A program made the translations under genes and the position numbers. A model generated the notes under the pieces. That model was not told where the DNA came from and ran no database searches. It worked only from the letters and a program-made list of their open reading frames with translations. Shown piece by piece: positions 38,301-48,249 of a stretch of 64,000 nt of DNA. How positions within the stretch are numbered: the first letter of the stretch is position 1; the number at the start of each line of letters is the position of its first letter. The DNA is from Gerris lacustris (Eukaryota; Arthropoda; Insecta; Hemiptera; Gerridae): the NCBI GenBank assembly GCA_951217055.1, contig OX578276.1, forward strand, positions 70,130,144 through 70,194,143. Reading direction: 5' to 3'.

Positions 38301-41300
38301 TTAACAAACGTTATTAAAGCCTTAGGACACCCAAGATGATGAGCCAATTTTAATTAAAGCAAGCAGGATGACCTACCAGTACATATTACCTATGACAGAT
38401 AATATGTACTGATTGTTAAGCCTTGTAAAGTGTACCAAGCTTTACATATAGATAAGTAGCTGCCTATGAAACCCTTTGGATTGGCAAGGTGACTGGAACG
38501 GTAAAGGTTTTGTAGGCTGTGACAAAAAGAATGAAGAGTTATAAAGGCTCATTGGAGACTACAGACACTAAAAACAACCTACTTTCTGACAAACATACCT
38601 AGAATAAGACAATACTACCCTAAGTTAAATTCTTTATATTGTATCTACTTACTTGAGAAAATGCGCTATGTAGATACAGAGAGACCTTTTTGGGATAGGA
38701 TCCAACCAGGAGAATTGGAAGAGACAGTTGGACAAGCATAAGCTGTCCATCTCACTATAAATACCCTCAAATAAGTGATAATGCATTTCTTTCAGATGGA
38801 TATTAAGAATCTGAAAAAAAAAAAAATAATACATTAATATTATTTACAATGCATGATGTGGCAAATAGTTAATCATTATTGCAATTAATTTTCTCATCAT
38901 TCTGAAGATTGAAATTGTTTTATGCTTTTGAATTGAAATCTAGACATACTTAGATAATCTTTAGATATCATAGGGAAAATGTTTGGTATTGTGCCTGTCT
39001 AATGGCCACATTATTTTCGACATGTTTGCAAACCACCATATCTTAACCAATACTACGACTTTACTAAACCAATATTCATAAAATTGTGAGGTTATGTTGA
39101 AAGTAGTCCAGAGAGTCCCTTACACACATGATGACACGTACTTTGAAAGATCCAAATCTTATGTGATATAATTTATTTGTCCAATAACCGGAAGTGATGA
39201 AGCTATGAGGCACATAAATTGGCAGACTAATTTGGACTGCTAATGTCAATTTATTTACATTATTTACACAGCAACACTAATTTAATCCAAAAACTCCAAG
39301 TGTTTGGTAGATAGATATACATGGTAATTTTAATAAGAAGTTTTTATTATAATTTTTATAAGGAAGTTTTATTTTATTTCTGAATATGAGGTTTGAAATT
39401 GAAATTAGAGTGTTGCAAGGGGGGAGAAATTACAATTATCAGCCATAAGATCTGCGTTTTGATCATTAACTGATAATAATTAGAATGCCATATCTTGCAG
39501 GGCTTTGTTCAGTTTTGGATGGAGTTTCTTTCAAAAATGTTTCTCTTATTATATCATTAATCATTACACCCTGATTAATTATAAAAAATACTAAAAAGTA
39601 TAACGTTTTGTTAATCCTGCTTAACATAAGAGACTAATTTTAGTTTATAAACCAATTCCGGTTACAAAAAGAAATACATAACACATTTGATAGTAAAGCA
39701 CAGGAATCCAGCTGGTGCATAAATAAATTATGCGGAATACTAAACCAGCATGTAGCGTATTAAGGTCAAGCCTAAAATATTACACCAATTTCAATAAGAG
39801 ATAAATCATAAGCCATCCTTACACAAAGGGAAATCAAGAAATTTGAGTTGAAAATTTAGAAGAGCATTTTCCTAACAAAACTACTTAATCTAAAGCTATG
39901 TAATGTATATCCCCCCCCCCCCCCCATGTCTGAAATATATACAGGGTGATTAGTGATATATGTACAAAATAAATGGGGTGATTCTAAACCTCATTGGCTA
40001 CAAAAAACGTCATATAAACCACGGGTCTATTCTCAACTGTTATCCCACAAGGTCAAAAATTATGATTTTTTTAAGATCGCGTACCTTTGCATATAAAAAC
40101 ACTTATTGCTCCAAAAGTATAAGAACTAAAACAAAATGTTTGGTTTCGTTGTAAAGCTGACAAAATTTCTAACAAGAAAAGTATAATATTAATTTTCATA
40201 CTCATACCCTCAAATTACATGACAAAAAAATTATACAAATTTAATTATTTTTAAAAAATTATTATTATTTTTTTTTTTGTGAGTCCATAACTTGGTAGAG
40301 AACCGAGCTTAAACTTGTCCGACTTCAGGAAAAACTTCCTTATTTACTAACATTTCGATCTATATTAATATTATTACCCAATCATAAGGCGGAATTTTTA
40401 GTAAAATTCGCTGAAAGTAAAAAAGAAACATCTTTATTGTTGCTATTATTGACTTACTGGTGAGTAAATAATTAAAAGAAGCAAGATTGGTTTAGTATAC
40501 TCACCTATATGTCAACAACAATAAAGACGTTTCTTTTTAGGGTTTCGTTGGTAAAACCAAATAAAGAAACCCTTATAGTTTCGTTCCTGTGTCTGTCTGT
40601 CCGTCCGTCTGTCACTCTGTACGGTTCCAATAACTTTTGAATCAAAAGAGATAAAAACATGAAACTTTCCAGTATAAAAGAACGTTTGACGCGCACACAG
40701 GAAAAATACAGTGAACTCAAAATTATCACCTTTTCAAATTCAAAATGGCGGATAATTCACGTCACGCGAATTTTTTTTTTTTTAAATTTTGATTGGGGTA
40801 TCAAATAAAAGGTATTGAAGAGTAGATTTCAAAAATATATAACGCTTGTGGAAAGCGTTTAATTTTCCACGCCATTTTATCTAAAAACATCAAAATGTTT
40901 GTCCCCCCCCCCCTAAAACTATATATCCACTGTTTCTAAAAATATGAAACAAATATGCAAAATGTGCGTTCTGCTGGGCCATAGAAAAAATAAGAATAGC
41001 AATTCGATCTGATTAACTGGGAATCCAAGATGGCGGCTAATTCCTGTCACGAGAAAAAAATACTTTTTTAAAATGTGAGTGGTATTAAATGAAAGGTATT
41101 GAAGAGTAAATTACAAAAATATATAACACTTGTAGAAAGCGTTTAATTTTCCCCACCATTTTGTCAAAAAACATCAAAATTTTGCGTGTCCCCCCCCCCT
41201 CCCTAAAACTATATTGCCGCTGTTACTAAAATTATAAAAAAATGTGCGGCCTGATGGGCCAAAGGAAAAATAAGAATTGCATCTTGGTCAGATTAACTGG

Positions 41301-42188
41301 GAATCCAAAATGGCGGCTGATTGCTATCACGGGAAATTTTTTTTTTAAATTTTGAGTGAGGTATCAAATGAAAGGTATTGAAGAGTAGATTACAAAAATA
41401 TATAGCACTTGTAGAAAGCGTTTAATTTTCCCCGCCATATTGTCAAAAATCATGAAATTCTTGCCCCCCCCCCCCCCCCCCCTTTACTAATTTCATGTTT
41501 ACAACACCAACGAAACCCTTTTTACGTGAGACTTCACGCACTACCAATTTATTTACTTTCAGCGAAGTTTACTAAATATTCCGCCATATGAATGGGTAAT
41601 AATATTAATATTATTGATCGAAACGTTAGTAAATATGGAAATAAGTAGTTTAAGCTCGGTTCTCTACCAAATTATGGACCCATAAAAAAAAGTATTATTA
41701 TTTTTTAATAAAAAATAAAGTTTGTAAAATTTTACAATAAATTTTTTGTCATATAATTTGAAGGCATGAAAATTAATATTATACTTTTCTTGTAAGAAAT
41801 TTTGTCAGCTTTACAAGGAAACCAAAAAATTTGTTTTAGTTTTTATACTTTTGGAGCAATAAGTGTTTTTATGAGCAAAGGTATGCGATCTTAAAAAAAT
41901 CATAAATTTGTACCTTGTGGGAAAACGATTGAGAATAGAACCATGGTTTTACTTTTTTGTAAACCAAACATTTTTTGTAGCCAATGATGTTTGGAATCAC
42001 CAATCACCCTATTTATTTTTGTACATATATCGCCAATCACCCTGTATATGTATATGTAACATACCCAAAATCTAGGGATAACCTGTTGAACTTTTATAAA
42101 GTAGCATATTACCAAAAAAAAAAAAAATTAAAATTAAAATAAATAATTAAATAAATAAAATAATTTAAAAAAAAAAATAAATAAATAA

Positions 42189-42224
<36 letters not shown>

Positions 42225-45200
42225 ACCAACTATATAAGCAATAAGCATACAATATGAAACTATAACATTATTACCTGATTGAAGTGTTGTAAATATTTTG
42301 GGTCAGGTTTATGATGGTTGATGTGCACATTCCAGTCGTATTGGGTTATTTTATGGTCGAATTTAAGCTGGCAGTAGAATGAAGGAAAGTATTCAATAGT
42401 ATCTTGATTGAACAAACGAAAATGCCTCCTATCTTCTTCTAACTCACAATTGACACTGGCATAACAAAATAAAAATTATGTCTACTCAAGTATAAGTTTT
42501 TAAAATAAATAAATTGGCCAAGTATGTGCTTCCCTACCAGCTCACACAAAACTGCCTTTTCCAATTTACACCCCCATATGACACATTTCCATTAAAAAAA
42601 TTTCAATATCTTTAAGGGATGATTTCTCGGGGCTTCCCTAAAATTTTCCTGTGATTGGGTTATTACAAATCAATTTTTTTTTGTGTTGGGTACTTTTGAA
42701 GATCAGGTGCGTTACTGACAGAATGACAAGTGCAATTTTTGACTACCAACCTTAAAAGCTAATGGCGCCTTTAATAAAATATGTCTTTGTCATATCTGGT
42801 ATTATTTAATTCAAACTGAAAATTCTACTACAAAATCTTAAAATTTTCTAATACAAAACTACATACTACGGTATTATTTATTTTATGTACTGTCAGAGGG
42901 CACTTGATGTTCCCGGTGTAACCTTACACTTATAGGGTGTCTCAGCCCATTAATTTAACACTTGATTTTTTTTTTTTTTTTTTTTTTTTGGTATTTTTAC
43001 TTTTAAAGACGAATATCTCGCAAACTACTTGAGCTATCAATATGTACCACAAGAATGTTTTTAACGTGGAAATAATAACTCATATAATTAAATAAAATAA
43101 TTCATCATGAAGTTCGTAGCAAGCGCCCTCTAGGAGCTAGGTATATTTTAATAGTAGCTAGGTATATTTTAATAATAGTAGGTACTCTTTTTAAATTCTA
43201 ATTTAACAATGCAAGTCACATTCCTAGGTAAAATTTAGTTTCCGAGATTGAATAAAAAAAATCCCCAGTGTTGATGTATAACATGTACGCAATCTGATAC
43301 GTGATTTATTATTGTCAAACTAAGTTAAACATATCACTGTTTTTTTTTTTTTACTTTCTCATATACAAAGTATTTTATGAAGAGAGTAAGAACTGTGATG
43401 GCACGAAAATTCAATTTTGATAGATTTACACATTTAAAAAAAAATAAGGTTTGTTCTCTGTACTCTGTAGCTGATTTCAATGAAATTTGTCATTTCAGAA
43501 AAAGAAAAATCAAACCCAGAGTTAAATCAAGAAATTATTTTAAACTATAAATTTGCTACCCACCCCCCCCCCTCCCCCCAAAAAAACTCTACGCTTACCT
43601 CTAAAATGATTTTCCGGTATGGGTTCCGACGATTATGATTAAAAAATGTAGTCTATTTAAATAAATGTTAATGAAAAATTTAGTTTCCGAGATATTGAAG
43701 AAAATAAAAATGATTTAGATGGAAAAATTGATGAGGCAAAAAGAGCCGCAGGTTCCCCCTCTTGAGCTTGTCAAAACCAATATAATATAAGTGAAATTTT
43801 GAAACCTGTAAAATCAATAATCATTTAGACGATTCAGTGCCCAATATTTCAATATTTATACTCTATACTTGATTGATTAGGTCTTTAAAAGTTAGGCAAT
43901 TCCAACTTCTTTAACCCTAGCAACTGGACCCCTAGGGACGGCCCTGATTTACATATAGTGCAGTAAAAATAGGAATAATTGTCCTCGAAAAAACTAGTGC
44001 AAGACAGGAACTTGGTGGACATGTGTTCAGCTTCCTGTTGGATATACTAAAAGTCCCTTAAAATCGAAGTTGTGCTACGGCCGCCATATTGAAAAATGGC
44101 GGCCCATTTTATTTTTTTTCTTGTAATTCCTTAAATATTGCAGATAAAAAAAAATTTAAATAACAAATGTAGAGGACTATAAAATAAACAAATTTTGTTG
44201 TTATAAGTTTTCCCTAAACCTAACAGGTTTTGAGTTATTAAAGATTTAGTCTTATTATTATTATAGTCCATGCAAAAGAGACCATGCGGGACCTTACCTG
44301 GGAGAATTCAGGGTAGTTCTGGAAATGGGCTAATTTAAGGTTTCTTTGGGTCGCTAAATTCGAATTTTTAACTTTCATCCAGAAATTCCCTCTGCAAACC
44401 CCCCAATTTTGTAATGGAACAAAAACGCTATTTTGTAAAAAAAAAATAGCGTTTTTTTTTTGTTTTGTTTTTTTAAAAAAGACAAAATGTATATTCTAAA
44501 AGGACAAAATTTGCAACAAAAACTATTGTATGGCATTTTCGCGTAAGACGAGCGCTGGCTTGTCTCGGAAAATTTTCCTCGGTCGCTGCTCCTAAGACGG
44601 GAGAGCGAATGGAAACGACGTGAGGGCTTATGGGGAGTCACGTAGTGCAAGCAGTGCCGCCGCACCGAGGCAGATTTTTCGAGACGCGCCCCCCCCCGTC
44701 CTTCCTACGCAAAAATGTCATACAATAGTTTTTGTTGCAAATTTTTTATTATTTTCAAATATATATTTATTGTTCCCAAAAAATAAACACATATATATTT
44801 TATTGTGAAAAAACACTATTTTTGAGGGGGTTTCATTACAAAATTGGGGGTTGCGGGGGAAATTCGGGATTGAAGTTAAAAATTCGTATTTAGCGACCCA
44901 ATAAACCTACCTTCCAGAACTACCATGAATTCTCCTAGGTCTTAATCTTTAATAACTCAAAACCTGTTAGGTTTAGGACAAAAAGTGAGAAGAACAAAAT
45001 TTGTTTATTCCATAGTTCTCTACATTTGTTATTTCAAACTTTTTCATATCTGCAATATTTAAGGAATAACAAGCAAAAAACGAAAATGGGCCACCTGTTT
45101 TCAATATGGCGGCCGTAGCACAACTTCGATTTTAGGGGGACTTTTAGTACAATCAACAGGAAGCTGAACACAACATCTCCACTAAGTTTCTTGCTTGTAC

Positions 45201-46571
45201 TAATTGTTTTGACCTTCGGCTGTTTTTTGGCCTATTTTTTTCTGCACAATGATAATGAAAATATTTAAAAAGGTTACTGTTACTATAATATTATTCCCAT
45301 GGGTGAATGGAAGGGATGTCCGCAGAAGGTAAAATTAATGATCCCGAGCTAAATTTAACATTCCATTAATATTTAATCAATATTGGTATTGGATAAGTTG
45401 TTTTTGAATAAGGCGACGGTTGCAAAACTTTTGGCAGACTGGCAGACTAAAAACTTCTCAGATGTATATACACATTTCTGTTGAAACTTAAAATTTGGTA
45501 AAAAAAAAACAAACAAAAAGAAACCAGTCAATACTTCCATTGCCTTCATTGAGCTCAGAAGCAAAATATATATAGAAAAATTGTTTTCTCTAAAAATAGT
45601 GGATGTTTGGAAAGGTATCTATATGGCGAATACTTAATTGGCTGTACTAGTCGAGGAGATAGCGTGCATGAAAGTGTCTGACTAACATCAACATCAAGCT
45701 ATAATTTTGTGTACAAGTAAATGTTTTGGTGCCTTTTAAGAATATGTGGTCGGCTAAGTTCGTTTGCGGGACATAGCTTGGCAATAGGCATTTGAAAAAA
45801 ACAAACCGGGGAAGAGCGGCCATATTTTGCCCTTTTTGGTGGACAGTGTGATTTTCATGATCCTGAGTACGAAATTAGTTAGTAGACAAAAAATAAGTTG
45901 ATGATAGTTCATCACTTTATAGGTTAGTTAGTCAAATATTACTCCAAATCAAAGAGGCCTCCTATTAATTGACGGACTACCATCAACTTGATTTTTGGTC
46001 TACTGACTAATTTAGTACTCAGGATCATGAAAATCACATTGTCCATCAAAAAGGGCGGGACATGGCCGCTCTCCACCGGTTTATTTTTTTCAAATGCCTA
46101 TTGCCAAGCTATGTCCCGCAGACGAACTTAGCCGACCACATATTCTTAAAAGGCACCAAAAGATTTACTTCAATACAAAATCCTATCTTGATGTTAGTCA
46201 GACACTTTCTTGCACGCTATCTCCTGGACTATACCTATTATGTATTTATGAGACATATTTCGCTTTCGATATTAAAAAAATAAAATGAATATTTAATTGT
46301 CACAAAACTGTCAAAATACTACAAGCACTATTTTTGAAACTACCATAAAATGCAAAGCAATTATTTTGATAGTTTCACTGCAAAAATATTATAAGAAAAT
46401 TAAATGTAACCCACATGTCAAATTCATGTGTGAGCAAACAATGGCTTTCTTCATCCAGCGTCTCTTGTGGTAGTTGAATATCTTTTCCATCTTTATAAGG
46501 GACGATTTTGGTCCTTAAGCCCCCAGTTACTTCATTAAATTCCTTAAACGGAAATAATCCATAATTCATGG
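24020..46571 (-). CDS. Spliced host gene: leucine-rich-repeat-like protein, 8 exons
   Basis: Eight exons on the minus strand join in one frame: 46571-46415, 42455-42275, 38810-38653, 38061-37895, 33351-33145, 26123-25953, 25443-25279 and 24165-24020. Each has an AG acceptor and GT donor, all phases agree, and the chain gives about 449 residues ending at TGA. LRR-like pieces are LTTLYLNYCW (exon 5), TLRRVYLEVW (exons 6-7) and LKFLKLLVLED (exon 8). QKQLKNILLENAHL in exon 4 recalls F-box/LRR adaptors, but no F-box is visible, so the family is a guess. Exon 1 has an acceptor before its ATG, so a further 5' exon probably exists outside what I can see. Introns total about 21 kb and are full of transposons. 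Exon 1 is the least certain: its fit needs the donor GTGGGT. Confidence 0.75.
24300..24544 (+). repeat. Dispersed repeat, copy 1 (second at 62891-63165)
   Basis: Shares tatatttatgcattttggtt, tgtattggt(c/a)cag and agccctccaaa(t/g)attttg in the same order with 62891-63165. The interiors differ. It lies in intron 7. The class is unknown. Confidence 0.6.
24567..25134 (-). mobile_element. Mariner/Tc-like element with decayed transposase
   Basis: Terminal inverted repeats: GTGTTTCATAAACATGAA on the left and GGGTGTTTCATAAACATGAA on the right (inverted), with TA at both ends. On the minus strand the first frame reads MNRLSVEHRILVVKTHY, then NGETVTATVRTIW, which resembles the N-terminal helix-turn-helix of insect mariner/Tc-type transposases. 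Stops follow quickly and no DDE domain is left. It sits in intron 7 of the LRR-like gene. Confidence 0.7.
25279..25443 (-). CDS. Exon 7 of the LRR-like gene
   Basis: Acceptor tgattgcag, donor GTAAGT. Frame RVYLEVWHPRSRVDVMI... to LLNYST. Hydrophobic, leucine-rich spacing. Confidence 0.75.
25953..26123 (-). CDS. Exon 6 of the LRR-like gene
   Basis: Acceptor aatttttacag, donor GTAAGT. Frame VNAGNSCDDNVTLLQEEM... to YKYSQTLR. Splits an arginine codon with exon 7. Confidence 0.75.
28069..28678 (+). pseudogene. C-terminal part of a jockey/CR1-like reverse transcriptase
   Basis: Open for about 203 codons from the insertion point. LGVTIDSKLSW, then QKQLIQIYFANIHSKLTY, LQKRALRIITW, ILTVIGQFILYN and GVKLFNTLPAKL are typical of the thumb and C-terminal part of insect jockey/CR1-type LINE proteins. 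The catalytic FADD-type motif and everything upstream is missing by 5' truncation, so it is a fragment although its frame is unbroken. Confidence 0.75.
28069..28746 (+). mobile_element. 5'-truncated LINE inserted in the R1-like element
   Basis: The insertion starts exactly inside RT coding sequence (VKLLGVTIDSKLSW), runs through a stop at 28676-28678 and ends in a (TCA)n tail near 28735-28746. Imperfect duplications tgaccacaacaac (28056-28068) and tgaccagaacaag (28747-28759) match at 11 of 13 positions. Removing the insert restores the R1-like reading order, which confirms nesting. Confidence 0.85.
30140..30340 (+). repeat. Copy of repeat family B in intron 5
   Basis: Follows 53310-53490 in order: cataattact, cagtccagcattttcca, cattttataaaa, cggcagggtattgaa, cttaggaactaaatttttccagg. 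Ends not seen. Confidence 0.6.
30590..30705 (+). repeat. Second copy of the repeat at 1-105
   Basis: Contains ccatggcactaaccacaac, one base different from the copy at the left edge, followed by ggtcgacc in place of the other copy's hairpin. Confidence 0.5.
30866..31299. mobile_element. Foldback family F1, short copy in intron 5
   Basis: Ends ccaggagata (left) and tatctcctagactat (right) are inverted. Inner text gactaacatcaagctagaat (left) and attctagcttgatgttag (right) pairs as well, as do gaatatcatgat and accatgaaaatcac further in. The same landmarks occur in the longer copy at 45645-46233. Not coding. Confidence 0.7.
31833..33023. mobile_element. Foldback family F2, asymmetric copy in intron 5
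   Basis: Outer arms 31833-31962 and about 32900-33023 are inverted (tgatttgaaatcc-like and gttgtgctcaagc/gcttgagcacaac blocks). Inner arms near 32695-32745 and 32845-32895 pair as gtggcgctggcg/cgccagcgccac. The left side carries about 730 bp (31965-32694) that has no partner on the right. The same segment is paired in the complete copy at 43976-45224, so one arm lost its middle. The centre (32746-32844) is a degenerate run of ttgtactt-like words. Confidence 0.75.
33145..33354 (-). CDS. Exon 5 of the LRR-like gene
   Basis: Donor GTAGGA. Frame EDMNDPFILTSDLKQHV... to NYCWVALGQ. Two AG acceptors lie in tandem (tacagcag): exon start 33354 adds one residue compared with 33351, and both keep the frame. 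It starts only about 120 bp from the F2 foldback. Confidence 0.7.
33360..34860. other. Intron 4 sequence, nothing recognised
   Basis: AT-rich. A small inverted pair ggggcatc/gatgcccc lies at about 33665-33696. A good GTAAGT donor near 34417-34422 after a 28-nt stretch was tested as an exon but breaks the frame. Confidence 0.5.
34880..35480. other. GC-rich island with G and C homopolymers inside intron 4
   Basis: Markedly less AT-rich than the neighbourhood, with CpG dinucleotides, a C14 run (about 35009-35022) and long G runs (35202-35224). No open frame is convincing. It could be an unrecognised element or a regulatory segment. Confidence 0.35.
35652..35947. mobile_element. piggyBac-like MITE with TTAA ends
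   Basis: TTAA at 35652-35655 and 35944-35947 flank inverted ends CCCATTCAACGCG and CCCATTCAATGCG (12 of 13). TTAA duplications and CCC starts are the hallmark of piggyBac-type elements. Inside, the near-palindrome ggatccacNgtggatcca occurs three times (about 35762, 35876 and 35910). No transposase. Confidence 0.7.
35950..37440. other. AT-rich intron 4 sequence
   Basis: Low-complexity, no supported feature. Confidence 0.6.
37446..37474 (+). mobile_element. Helitron-like 3' terminus
   Basis: A GC-rich hairpin CCCCGCGCTTCGTGCGGGG is followed seven bases later by CTAG, the layout of Helitron 3' ends. The base after CTAG is A rather than the T expected at a Helitron junction, so the boundary is unsure. 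No 5' end was located. Confidence 0.4.
37895..38061 (-). CDS. Exon 4 of the LRR-like gene
   Basis: Acceptor attaaattacag, donor GTAAGT. Frame RQKQLKNILLENAHL..., VEKLYLWHFF, NIGY. Confidence 0.75.
38653..38810 (-). CDS. Exon 3 of the LRR-like gene
   Basis: Acceptor ttttttttttcag, donor GTAAGT. Frame ILNIHLKEMHYHLFEGIY... to YIAHFLK. Confidence 0.75.
39942..42044. mobile_element. TA-flanked foldback element split by another repeat
   Basis: The ends CAGGGTGATTAGTGATATA and CAGGGTGATTGGCGATATA (inverted) are flanked by TA. The arms are nearly continuous for about 480 bp: 39942-40423 pairs with 41548-42044. Between them are a smaller hairpin (about 40420-40537) and repeat family C (40536-41548). 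The CAGGGTG start and TA target fit a mariner/Tc-type non-autonomous element. No transposase. Lies in intron 2. Confidence 0.8.
40536..41548 (+). mobile_element. Repeat family C, copy with three internal tandem units
   Basis: Inverted ends AGGGTTTCGTTGGT (left) and ACCAACGAAACCCT (right). Near the left end is a gtctgtctgtccgtccgtctg tract of about 20 bp and a conserved stretch (cctgtgtgcgcgtc-like, inverted in copy 2). The interior consists of three direct units of about 280-285 bp, each starting near 'aaatggcggNtNattc' (40742, 41029, 41307) and containing a C homopolymer. The other copy is at 51340-52053, inverted, with two units. Confidence 0.8.
42275..42455 (-). CDS. Exon 2 of the LRR-like gene
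   Basis: Acceptor gttatgccag, donor GTAATA. Frame VNCELEEDRRHFRLFNQD... to KYLQHFNQ. Confidence 0.7.
42932..42990. mobile_element. Single mariner-like terminus followed by poly-T
   Basis: tatagggtgtctcagccc resembles the outer end of the element at 24567-25134 (tatagggtgtttcat). No partner end was found, so only one terminus is called. Confidence 0.35.
43345..43695 (-). repeat. Inverted copy of repeat family B in intron 1
   Basis: Reads in reverse the 53480-53889 copy: ttactttctcatata, gtgatggcacgaaaattc, gatagatttacacat, then ggttccgacgatt and aatgtagtctatttaaat. Confidence 0.65.
43976..45224. mobile_element. Foldback family F2, complete palindromic copy
   Basis: Two arms of about 600 bp (43976-44582 and 44662-45224) are inverted with few differences, around a GC-rich spacer of about 80 bp. 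Paired landmarks: agttgtgctacggccgcca and its reverse near 45105-45125, cctaacaggttttgagtta and its reverse near 44952-44970, gggtcgctaaat near 44349 and its reverse near 44890. No transposase. Target duplication not identified. Confidence 0.85.
45645..46233. mobile_element. Foldback family F1, complete copy
   Basis: Arms of about 260 bp (45645-45912 and 45978-46233) with a spacer of about 65 bp. Paired landmarks: gaggagatagcgtgca/tgcacgctatctcc, gtggtcggctaagttcgt and its reverse, tttgaaaaaaacaaacc and its reverse. Not coding. Lies in intron 1, about 180 bp from exon 1. Confidence 0.85.
46415..46571 (-). CDS. Exon 1 (first visible) of the LRR-like gene
   Basis: Acceptor attttattcacag, then CC ATG AAT TAT. 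The frame MNYGLFPFKEFNEVTGGL runs to LLTHEFD. Joining to exon 2 in frame needs the donor at 46414 (GTGGGT). The alternative GTTACA four bases later would be out of phase. The ATG may be the start, or the frame may continue from an upstream exon. Confidence 0.55.
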
Positions 46572-46599
46572 CTGTGAATAAAATAAAAATTCAATTTTG

Positions 46600-47536
46600 G
46601 GAACGATTTTTTTATTTATTTATTTATGACAAGTATTTTATATGAAAAATGAAAACAATAAGATCTTGGTTTAATTTATAAGTTGGCTAAAATATAACTA
46701 TATAACCAGTGGTGGCGATTAGGTGATGGGTGGACGCTCCCCCACTTTCTGGGAAAATGTAACAATAATTTTGCTTTGAACACTGTTTTTGTTAAATTTA
46801 CCTTATGTGCCTACTATGATGCTGTTAAAAATTCTAAGCGTTGAACTTCAATATAAAAAAAATTAAAAATATGAGTTTTTTTCGATTTTGGAAAATTTTA
46901 GCTATTTTTAAAGTTCTGTAGAACTGGTATAAATTGGAGTAGAAATACTTTTGACTAGTGCATTTGAAAGTAAATTTTGTGCTCTTTAATTTTGAACTGA
47001 ACTATTTTGTTTACAGGAGCCGTTTTCAAGTTATAAGCGAAAAACCGAAAAATGTGCAAAAATATCGTGGTTTTTAGCCCACCAAAAGTTATCCGCCCTG
47101 ATTTAGAGGTCGCAAATTTGGATTTGACATCCCCTAATCATGCCTGACACAAAAAAATAAAATCATTTCCTGCACCAAACGCACGGTGGACTTCCCCTCG
47201 TGACTGGACTATTAAGATTTTTATAAAATAAGTCGTAACTCCAGAACACCAAATTCGGGGAAAAATCAAAATTTTCAAAACATTCTTGCGGGTACAATTT
47301 TCAAGTAAAAAATCTAAAAAAAATATTTTTGGCTTCTTTCATAGAGTTGTTTGCTAGAAAAAAAAAATCAGAAAAATCCATGACATTGAAGCAGACAATT
47401 TTCTGAAATTGGGTGATTTGGCATGGAATGACCCATAGAATAAATTTCAGTCCTTGAAACAATTGTAGTAACTATTCTTCACTCTCGTTCCCTTGAATAT
47501 CAAATGAATTAACGACGTTACAGGTGGTGAGTTGTA

Positions 47537-47596
<60 letters not shown>

Positions 47597-48246
47597 TAGT
47601 TCACGTCTTTTACACCTTCTTTTAAAATTGTCAATTCGTCTATACTAAATACATCTTTTTCTCAACATCTTGCCTTCAACATTTGACACTTTCTGATTTT
47701 CATAATAACTTTATGCAAACTATAGCTGTATCCGTTCTTGCTCAGTAGTAAAGAATCAAACTCCACCTAACTAAATTTTAAAAATTCAAAAGAAACTTCA
47801 AGAATTTTAACATTTTGACCTATCATCTGAACTGGAAGTGCGATTTTCAACAACACGTTTTTCATAGCCTAAAATCTCCAAAATTTAAAACTCAAAAAAA
47901 GAGGCGGCCAAAAAACCTATGTTGGGTTGCCAGGCGTCCCCGTTTTCGTTATTCCTACAGTAATAATTAGTGTTAGGGATTGACATAAATAAAAACCATA
48001 TTTTTTTTCCTCAGCTTTAATAACAATGTAATGCCTGATTTTCGTATTTTGGGGGCTCTGCCCCACCCTCTTCAAAGTTATAAGGACATAAAAAAGCATA
48101 TTTCTGGGTTCGTAGAATATTTTCACATATCTTGCACGTTTGAGGTAACTATTCTAAGGTAAAAAAAAACAAATTTAATGCGGCGTGTAGCAAATAATCT
48201 GGGGAAAGACGCAGATAGTGTTAGGGGCGTAAGCGATGTCGTAGTC
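46600..48246. other. Mixed repeats, no gene
   Basis: A hAT-like left end (cagtggtggcgattagg) occurs at about 46711 without a recognised partner. A poly-A run of 57 lies at 47538-47594. A possible terminus gggttgccaggcgtcccc lies near 47925. No coding signal. Confidence 0.45.
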
Positions 48247-48249
48247 TTA

